A DNA stretch of 64,000 bases from NCBI GenBank assembly GCA_010093515.1, contig MU001698.1, forward strand, positions 124,001 to 188,000. Reading direction: 5' to 3'. Under the pieces are notes generated by a model. That model made no database searches, was not told the DNA's origin, and worked only from the letters and a program-made list of their open reading frames with translations. Positions 56,501 through 64,000 of the stretch are shown in pieces (position 1 is the stretch's first letter; every line of letters starts with the position of its first letter). Both the position numbers and the translations under genes were made by a program. The DNA comes from Lineolata rhizophorae. Taxonomy: Eukaryota > Ascomycota > Dothideomycetes > Lineolatales > Lineolataceae.

Positions 56501-57143
56501 CATCGCCTTCGGAAAGGTCCGCTTCCCACGCGACGCCCTCAGCACCGAGGGTCGCAACTTCGTCAAGGGCTTGCTCAATCGCAACCCGAAACACCGTCTT
56601 GGCGCCACAAGTGATGCCGAAGAGCTCAAGGCCCATCCGTTCTTCGCCGACATCGAGTGGGAGTCCCTCTCCAAGAAGAACGTCGCCCCGCCCTTCAAGC
56701 CAAAGCTCAAGTCGGAGCTCGACGTCAGCAATTTCGACCCGGAATTCACCAATGCCCTAGGCACGAGTGCGACTGGCAGTTCACTCAATGCGCGTGCCGC
56801 GGCATTGGCTGCGGGTATGAATCCCGCCTCGACGCCTCTGAGCCCGACCATGCAGGCCAATTTCAAGGGATTCACTTTTGTCGACGAGAGTGCCATGGAC
56901 AAGCAGTTTGGTGGGCGGGATGAAGACACCGGCGGGTATGGATTCGGTTATGGTGCAGGAGGTGGAGATCACATGGACGAAGACGACTACAGTAGTGGGA
57001 AAACCGTTGAGGCTGATACCCGCAAGGGGTCCGATGATGATTGGGAGCTTTTGAAGAAGGAACGTGGAGATCGGATGAGCGGCATCATGACGGGGAATGA
57101 TAACGACGACGGGGTGTTCAGCCATACGAATTTCGACGTCTAG
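53059..57143 (+). CDS. SCH9: AGC-family protein kinase Sch9 (TORC1 target)
   Basis: Sch9 is the fungal S6K/Akt-like kinase downstream of TORC1 that controls growth, stress resistance and ageing. Exons 53059-53132, 54012-55541 and 55628-57143 give 1039 residues. The small exon 1 (MADQQHGGVNAHSAADLLRQ then AMMQR) joins across an 880-bp intron to AAGDDEHDHIGSN and DKRLPGILHSYFGQV, a conserved Sch9 N-terminus. A C2-like domain follows (KLSVSISEGRGLRPSVDPYV, then FDVVGEHSEIDVSIYDR across the second join). The kinase domain starts at ~613: GKGTFG loop, catalytic Lys 642, RDLKPEN (D739), DFG (D757), activation-loop Thr 773 in TFCGTTEY. The C-terminal extension has TPLSPT (turn motif) and FKGFTF with Thr 951 (hydrophobic motif phosphorylated by TORC1). 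All catalytic residues are intact. Confidence 0.95.
53489..53521. repeat. CGG trinucleotide run in SCH9 intron 1
   Basis: About ten to eleven CGG units followed by GGGAC, within the 880-bp first intron. It may form stable structure in the pre-mRNA. Confidence 0.8.
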
Positions 57144-57631
57144 AGGGGCGGCCGAAAAGACTATGGTCTAGACCCACGAACGAACTTCCATTTGACGATC
57201 CAACCATCGCTGGAGAGGAAACTCATTGCATCGACCGGGTCTGCAACCGAGCGACAGCGCTTTGTTCTTTCTTTGCCTTTTCGGCTCTGGGCATTTGATT
57301 TCCTTTGTTACGGCCTTCATCAGTCCTACGTCTTCCGACGTCTCTCTCCATAACCAGTTTCTTCCTTCAGTTTTCTGCCTTTGCCACGTGCACCGGCCAC
57401 ACCGGCCTACATGGCTAGTTGCCTTTTCCCTTTTGCTCATTCTGGAGAGAACCCAAGCAGGAAGGCGTGCAGCAAACCCTCACAAAAGTTCTTGTCCTTT
57501 TTCTTTCTTCTTTGCCTTCCTACTTTCTCTCTTCTGCTTCTGCTCTTTGGCTTGCTCCCAACCAGGTTTGGCTTGCGACTACCACTACATGCTTTTAATT
57601 CCCCCTCTTACTTGCGAAATTAATTTTCCTC

Positions 57632-57634
57632 CCG

Positions 57635-57665
<31 letters not shown>

Positions 57666-57667
57666 AC

Positions 57668-57711
<44 letters not shown>

Positions 57712-57716
57712 ACCCC
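57632..57716. repeat. Near-pure poly-C tract (~77 nt)
   Basis: A run of C at about 57635-57665 is broken only by acaa and followed by another at 57670-57711. The minus strand is poly-G. Length is likely imprecise in any assembly. Confidence 0.85.
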
Positions 57717-58065
57717 AAATCAAAGCGTTACCGGACGGACGGCCTGTCCCCCTTTCCAGATAACGTTTTACGGTAGTCTCTGAAGTTTGGTCCGGACTAT
57801 GATGGATCCCCTTCTTCCTCCCTACGGTTGTGGCCATCCAGCTTCGTGGCAGGGTTTAAGGTTTTTCTTTTTTCTTTTCAAGCTTCCCTGAGTAGGGCGC
57901 CATACTGAGGCACAGGGATGGATTAGGTTAGGTTAGGTAGATAACGGGACAGCCAGCACCATGTGAGTGCTCAGCTGTTGTTTCTTTCGATTCCGCCTAG
58001 TCTTTGACCCTGCCTAGCCCTGAAGTGGGCCTTTCCCCCGGGGTTTGAAAGGGAAGCATGGATGC

Positions 58066-58120
58066 TGCGGTGCGGTGCGGTGCGGTGCGGTGCGGTGCGG
58101 TGCGGTGCGGTGCGGTGCGG
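58066..58120. repeat. TGCGG pentanucleotide repeat, 11 units
   Basis: Eleven perfect copies of TGCGG (55 bp), followed by TGCGATGATGATG. In the transcribed-looking flank of SCH9. Confidence 0.9.
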
Positions 58121-60531
58121 TGCGATGATGATGAAGGTGATGTTGTTGACCATGCGGAGGCGGGAATGGAAGGAGAAGAGCCGCCGAGATGTCGTTATGC
58201 TCTCGCTCGCTTTCGCTCCCTTTTTTTTTGTTTTTGGTTTTTCATCTTGAAGACCTTGAAGAGATATTGCCGGTTTCTTCGGTTTACTTGCTCGGCTAGC
58301 GAGGGGCAAGGTAAGCATTTGCCAATTCACACTTGCAACTCCATCTTGGCGGCCAAGGGCGGAAGGGAGCCTGCATGGAGCGGGAGATGGGGCACGTGGA
58401 ACGCGCGTGGTACTTGTTTTGTGGGTTTGCTGGTTCAATGGAAGGTGAGAGCGAGGGACGAGTGAGGAAAGGCCCGCCGCGCTTGACCTGTCTATCAGAA
58501 GATTTGACTAGATTCTGGATCCAGAAAGACGAGGCAGGACCTTCAAGCTTGGGGGATTTGGTTCCCCTAGTTGAGGGTTATTACTGCCGTCTTTTCCCAT
58601 GTCTCATCCCTTGGCGGTCTTCTGCTATTCCGGGGGTGGACCGATCGGACCGCACGTGTACTCCATTTCCATCAACAAAGCATTGAGAGAATAAGGGAAA
58701 ACAAGGTTTCCGAAATTTGCCGAAAATTCGATCTTCGACTGCTTCCGTCCGTGCAGAGAGCCGTCCGCTTCCCCTTTCGAATCATCCGTGCGCCTGGACC
58801 TGTTCGGAGACGATCAATTATGGTTCGCTTTGGCCTATCACCGTCTTCCCTCGGGTTTGTGGTCGTTGTCCGGGTGCGCACGAGATGTCCGTGGAGAGCC
58901 GTTTTGCGTTAAGAGGCACGCGAGGTCGACACTCGCTCGACATCCAGATGGCAGAGGGACGGGCTCTAACCCCGACTGTGGGAGCTGCCCTGTACATCAG
59001 ATCCAAGCTTAGAGACGCGGGCCGATGGATTGGTCGTGGAGAAGTGGGCTAGTTGGAGCGGATATGCGGCGTGAGATGTAGTTGGTCGGTGGAGATGGAC
59101 GCACCTTTTTCTTTTGTCTTCGGTCTAGCTCCTCAGGTTTCCCATGTCGAACATGGGGTTTTCACTTTGAGCATGCAGTACGTGGGCGAGAATCCCTAGT
59201 GCATCACGCCTTATCATTCATATGCGTGCGTATGTCATTATCCTGCAATGCTGGACTATTCGGTTTTTTTTTTGTTTGCCGGCTTTGCCGTTCTCGGTTT
59301 GACTCTTTCACTCTGTATGCCTTTTTGCTTGCGTGGTTCAGTTTGGTTCTCCTGCTTGTTTTGTGCGGTTTTGTGCGGTTTTGTTTGTCAGGCTGATTGC
59401 ATGGCGTGGAGCATTGTCATAGTTTCATATTTTTGCCTTTCCGGACAAGTCTTCTTGCTTTTCACTTTTGCGTATGGTTGGTACATTGTTTGCCTTTCGT
59501 ATGGACGGAGGAGGACGAAACTGAATGATATCCGTATATCCATGTGAGACTGTAGCTTGGGGGCTGGGTGAGCATGAGTCGTGTGGTACATATATATGTA
59601 GGGAATGAGATGGCTATGCTATTTCATGAGTTCGTTACGTGGATGTGCGTAATTTGACGATGCCGAGGCTGCGTAATACACCTATTAAAGAGGCTAGATG
59701 TAGATAGGCAACGGGCTATCTTGCGTGGAGGAGCTTGAGAGCGATTAAAAAGCATCCGGAGGTGGTTCGGGAGCCCGGTTTCTTTGATGATACGAGCTAG
59801 GTCGTCAAACAATCTTCACGAGTCGAAGGTTGCTAGCGCTTGTAGTCCTGGCTGAATCACGGATGCTACTAACATGAAGAGATATTAGGAAAAGATAAGC
59901 TCTCGAGTCATTTCTAATCCTCTTGAAATTCCTCCTCAAACTATTAAATATTCGAGCGTTGCCAACCGACTCGTTTGCATCAACCCTCGACTTTATAACT
60001 AGGCTATGTCACGTGACCGAGAGAAGAGAGAAGCTTCCCTAGTTCTGCTCCCCAAATTTCATATCTAGCAATCCGTTTTATGAGTCTGGCAAGCTATAGT
60101 GTTACAAAAAGGTCTCTCTTGTTGAAGTCTAGATCATGATGTAATAGAGGGACCATTGCTTGCAGCAAGGCACATCAGCACATCTCCTTAGAATATTGAG
60201 GTATATACTGCAAGGGTAAATCAAAGTACATTGATAAGACCGCCAATGATCTTTGTTTGATTTCTGTAGCGAGTGTTGTTTTTAGTTTTGCCGTGTGCCA
60301 TATAGTGAGATCGTTGTGCACAGGAGTCAGGGTGAACCTAGCGCGTTGATTGGCTAGTCGCGTAGACCCCCGTCGCGCGTCAACGTTCGCTCTTCGGCTT
60401 CCTGCATCCATCCGGCCTACCCATCTCACGCCCCTACCAAGTCGCACCCCTCTGCGCCGAACAAACACCTCGTCGACCCTTTCGCGGCAGCCAGTACTTT
60501 GCTGGGCGATCGGTAATACTTGTGGCCCCTC

Positions 60532-62418
60532 ATGGGTCGCCGTCCCCGCGCTGCCGCGCTTGCTAGCGCTGCCGCTCTTCGTAAGTCATCCGCCGCATTG
60601 CCCACCTCGCCCTTAACTGCGCAGAATGCAAGCTTTTTATTCCGCGCACACATTCTTCTTTCGCATACTTGTAGTATCCTCTGCCTTTGCTGTGCGAAAC
60701 CGCACCTGGTGTTGCCTAAAATGGACATGCGCAGATTGCGCGACAGCTTGCCCGAATACCCGCTCCAGTCTAACCGGCTGCGTCCCTTAGGTTCGGCGTC
60801 TACGCAGCAGAAGATTGACGACGACGAGTCCGGTACCGATGCGGGCCAGGCGGACGTGCCGCGCGAAGAAAACCAAGATGACGCTGCCACCGGCACGCCC
60901 GCTCAAGAATCTGAAGGCGCCACCCAGGCCGAGCCTGAGCCAGAGCCCCCTGCCGAGCAGTATGTCCCGCAGCCGGTGGTTCGCCGCAAGCGCCTGGGTC
61001 GCCCCCCAAAGAATCGACCCCCGGACTGGAATAAGACTCCCGAGCCGACGGAAGGGGAGGTGATCATTCCTATCAAGCGACGCCGCGGCCGGCCCTCGAC
61101 CGGCGTTGGCGGGGGTTCGACCCGTGGAGGACGTGGTGGGCGCGGCGGATCATCGCAAGTCACTCGCGTACCTATCGACAAGGAGGGTAACATGATGGAT
61201 GTCGTTAACGACGAGGTTGCTCTACCAGAGGATCCAGAAGGCGAGACGAAAGTGGACAAGAATGGGAACTTGCTCGGTGGCCGCGATTACCGCGTGCGCG
61301 TCTTCACGATCACTGGCCGCGGCGAGCGGCTCTACATGCTTTCGACGGAGCCGGCGCGTTGCACGGGCTTCCGCGACAGCTACCTCTTCTTCACTAAGCA
61401 CATGCAACTCCACAAGATCATCATCGACGAATCCGAGAAGTACGACCTTATTAACCGTGACATCATTCCACACAGCTACAAGGGTCGAGCCATCGGCGTC
61501 GTCACTGCGCGTTCGGTGTTCCGAGAATTTGGCGCTCGCATCGTCATCGGCGGCCGCAAAGTCATCGACGATTACCAGGTTGCGGCAGCCAAGGCTCGTG
61601 GCGGAGAGGGGGAGCTTGCGGACCCTGACGATCACCTTCCTCCTCCCGGTGAACCGTACAACAAGAATCAGTATGTAGCGTGGCATGGCGCGAGCGCAGT
61701 TTATCATACGGGCCAGCCTAGTGTTCCAACGCAGGTGGGCAAGGCTCCGGTCAAACGCAAGGTGAACATCACGTCCAACAATTGGATGTACGAGCACTCG
61801 CTTGCGGCTAGGTGAGGCTATATCCACTATTGCGCTTTCCAGGAGCGATTCACTTCGTTGCTAACATTTTGTAGCCGCTTCAACTCGCAACTCGCTGCTT
61901 TCCGCCGCGAAACCATGGACGGTGTGTACAATCCGCATACCAACCAGATGCACTATCCTGAAATTACGCAACCTACCCACGCACGCTGGGAGGAGGTTCC
62001 CCCACCGGAGGAGGCCAAGGAACCGAACGGCCTCCCGAATGGAGTCACCAACGGTGCACAAAGTCACCTCACAAACGGGATCACCTCCAGTGTGACCAAT
62101 GGCGAGCATCCCAACGCCAACAGCGCCGTTGGATCCCCCTCGGCCACTAAGACCATCTTCGAGCCTGTTCCGGGCGTCATCTCACGCAACTTCCTCATAA
62201 CGGATACGTGCATGCAATCTGCGCCAATCAATAACATCGGCAGGTCTGGACTAGCCGACGTGCCTCTCGAAGTCGCGGACTGCCTGCCGCCGCAGTGCCG
62301 CGCAGCTTTTGAGCAAGCCAAAGCCCGCGAGATTGAGTGGAACGAGCAGTGGAAGTCTGAGACTGAGGCCGGTTGTCGGGGTAAACTGAAGATCGGTCTT
62401 ACGGGCCATCCAGTTTGA
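60532..62418 (+). CDS. RSC7: RSC chromatin-remodeling complex subunit Rsc7 (Npl6/Swp82 family)
   Basis: Rsc7 is a structural subunit of RSC, which slides and ejects nucleosomes. Exons 60532-61811 and 61875-62418 join at GCTAG/C (63-bp intron, GTGAGG donor, GCTAAC branch). AT-hook-like basic motifs, RRKRLGRPPKNRPP and IKRRRGRPSTG, precede the Rsc7/Swp82 domain: GRDYRVRVFTITGRGERLYM, LSTEPARCTGFRDSYLFFTK, IIPHSYKGRAIGVVTARSVF and REFGARIVIGGRKVIDDYQV. The second exon supplies RFNSQLAAFRRETMDGVYNP and then NPHTNQMHYPEITQPT. The start is uncertain. ATG 60532 gives MGRRPRAAALASAAALRK and 607 residues, but the ~63 residues before ATG 60721 (MDMRRLRDSLPEYP, 544 residues) are partly unlike coding sequence. 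The conserved domain is firm. Confidence 0.9.
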
Positions 62419-63362
62419 AGCTCAGATGAACCGACTTTTCTCCCCAAAATTTCTTTCTTCTTCGGCCCATTCTTCTTGCGTTGTAGCCTACTTGTTGGGC
62501 TTAGACACTTTTAGACGTGGGCTTTAATTGGCTAGGGCTTTTCTAATGACTGGGGGATGGGAGGACGGCGTTCAGGTCAGGGTGGACTGGCGGTTGTGCG
62601 ACGATCTCACTGCGGGAAGGAATAACTTCATGTACACGTGAAGTACGCCCCAACACCACTGTACGATACCTACATTGCACTATGGGAGCAAAATCTGAGG
62701 CCCGGCGCAAGCCTGGCAGGTAGGTTTGCTTTAGTTGTTTTCTAGAAGGTTCGTGGTATAGCGCCTACGAGATTCGTAGGTGACTCTATGCCACGGCCTT
62801 TAAGTATGAGAGATAATTTCCTATAAGATTGGGACCTCACTTCGTGCCAACGTTTTCGTATTGAGTTGTCTATTGCCACGCGCCTGAAAGCCATTCACTC
62901 TCTAAACCTTGCGGACCCAGACTGTCGGTGCGCAACACAAAGGGGATTGATCTCCATCTGCCCACATTCCACGTGAACGACCCGGCCCTTTCGCGCCACG
63001 TTTTCGCTCAAGAACAAAGGAATGCCTCGGATATTAGGACTCGTCACCCGGCCTTGTCATTGTGCAGAACTCGTGCTTGGACTTTCGGGGCGCTCACGAA
63101 GAGCGAGCTTGCCACTTGTTACTCAAACCTTGAAACTCAACGCGGCTACCTGAATGCACTTTGACAGTCAACCACGATTCCTTTGCAGCACTACCGGGAG
63201 AGCAGATACTCTTGTTTTCTATGTTTTCTATTCTTGTAGGTGAAGCTGCCGCATTTCCACAGCATGTTCCAGGTGCTTACCAGTAATTGAGACATTCCAC
63301 TTATTACTTTACGTCGATTTAGCTCCCTTTCACGTTCATGAGCATCACAATTAAGGGACAGG
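62419..63362. other. Intergenic region before the right-edge receptor
   Basis: 3' flank of RSC7 and promoter of the receptor. No gene recognised; short open frames lack domains. Confidence 0.4.
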
Positions 63363-64000
63363 ATGGCCAGCAATAACACCGATAATCCGTTTGGGCTAAA
63401 TCCGATCACAACCCCGCTATGCGACACACCTTTCCTCTACGAGTCAAAGTACGATGAAATCGGGGGCTGTGAGTGTCACTCAAAACTAAGGTGTTATTGA
63501 TAGGTCAGAATGCTGATGCCATAGTACAGACGTACCCGGAAGGTTCTGTGTCAGGAGCCCGATTGCAAAAGACGTGCAGTGCTGTCTTCCGTGTCCTATT
63601 GTGGACTGGGTATACCCTGATGGTGCGTACAAGAGCCTTAGAGAGGCAGCACGACTTCCTTCCACTACGTGCCGATATGACATGTCAACTACAATCGCTG
63701 ACAAGATTCACTTACACTATCCTAGACTTTGTTACCCAACTCCGAATAGCGAACTGGATCAGTGTGGCTTCATTCATCATATGTGTATGGCTATTGATCT
63801 CGTACGCCGTTCTTCCGTCGAAGAAGAGCCACCGTCACTACCTCAATGTCGGACTGATCATTTCAGTCATTGTTCTACTAGTGAGCCTCAACAAAATATG
63901 GCCGTATACCCGCATCATTCCTTACGATGACTGATACAACTGACGCATGACTCGATGATCGCCTAGCTCGCGTGGATTATCCCTCTTGCGGCACGGCCGA
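63363..64000 (+). CDS. Frizzled-like fungal seven-helix receptor, 5' part (cut by window edge)
   Basis: Four exons (63363-63468, 63530-63622, 63726-63880, 63967 to beyond the edge) join in phase with GTGAGT, GTGCGT and GTGAGC donors. They give MASNNTDNPFGLNPITTPLC, a Cys-containing ectodomain, then GRFCVRSPIAKDVQCCLPCP and IVDWVYPDDFVTQLRIANWI, followed by the first helix SVASFIICVWLLISYAVLPS. SHRHYLNVGLIISVIVLL starts the next helix, and the last exon begins LAWIIPLAARP. The CCLPCPxxDWxYPD block and the IIPL/APEQC-type continuation are typical of fungal frizzled/smoothened-type receptors, whose ligands are not known. Unspliced frames across the region look unrelated, because each intron shifts the frame. 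The downstream helices lie outside the window. Confidence 0.8.

Larger units (their letters stand above)
57144..60531. other. Long T-rich 3' flank of SCH9 and RSC7 upstream region
   Basis: From 57.2 to about 59.5 kb the plus strand is T-rich and A-poor, like the flank of the cyclin gene (for example 59281-59400). It carries a poly-C tract and a TGCGG repeat, listed separately. After 59.6 kb composition becomes AT-rich and balanced. No gene is supported before RSC7. Confidence 0.45.

Noticed and set aside
57921-57938. Short TTAGG repeats resembling telomere sequence
   Set aside because: Only about three units and not TTAGGG; too short to be an interstitial telomere.
60581-60720. Perfect GTAAGT donor inside the RSC7 upstream frame
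   Set aside because: No acceptor downstream restores the Rsc7 frame from this donor (phase 1), so no intron was called; it only makes the start uncertain.
1-64000. CRISPR arrays, rRNA operons, complete tRNA genes, insertion sequences, LTR elements
   Set aside because: None seen by eye on either strand; eukaryotic chromosome context.

Overview
This window is from the nuclear genome of a filamentous ascomycete (Pezizomycotina). The signs are short introns of roughly 50-80 bp with GTRNGT donors, CTRAC-like branch points and YAG acceptors, and fungus-type genes: a SesB-NACHT NLR, Sch9 with a C2-like N-terminal region, Rsc7, a Clg1-like cyclin and a frizzled-like fungal receptor. The order or family could not be fixed. 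About twenty protein genes were resolved, two of them cut by the window edges, plus one likely intronic box C/D snoRNA.

Layout. 0-3.5 kb: an NCS1 permease (left edge, minus) is divergent from a two-domain enzyme that joins a biuret-hydrolase-like cysteine hydrolase to an allophanate-hydrolase-like amidase. The shared promoter carries two GATA-factor sites. 4.3-5.1 kb: the Golgi GTPase Arl1 in five exons. 6.1-9.8 kb: two small low-complexity proteins with PPxY motifs, either side of an AT-rich zone with a decayed gene. 10.2-19.6 kb: a membrane and lipid enzyme neighbourhood, made of a TLC-domain protein, a P450 lacking the usual I-helix acid/alcohol pair, a Spinster-like MFS carrier, a flavin monooxygenase, a small conserved unknown, a CDP-alcohol phosphatidyltransferase and a sterol-desaturase-superfamily hydroxylase. 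20.0-21.6 kb: ribosomal protein L7 with a snoRNA candidate in its second intron.

21.6-32 kb is dominated by one regulator, the Clg1-like cyclin, with a 6.6 kb gene-free region upstream and a 2.3 kb strongly T-rich flank downstream. 33.0-36.5 kb (minus): an NLR-type immune receptor whose 3' part is interrupted or unusually spliced, with an ankyrin tail. 37.5-45.8 kb: core genes Ndc80 (minus), Rpc31 (minus) and an Hsm3/S5b-like proteasome assembly chaperone (plus). 45.8-57.1 kb: a 7.3 kb gene-free region leads into the AGC kinase Sch9, which has an 880 bp first intron and is followed by a T-rich flank holding a ~77 nt poly-C tract and an 11-unit TGCGG repeat. 60.5-62.4 kb: Rsc7 of the RSC remodeler. 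63.4 kb to the right edge: the 5' part of a frizzled-like seven-helix receptor, assembled from four exons.

The most notable points are the predicted one-polypeptide biuret-to-ammonia enzyme next to a permease under probable nitrogen control, the lipid-themed gene run with an atypical P450, the parallel architecture of the two signalling loci (Clg1 and Sch9), and the L7-hosted snoRNA.
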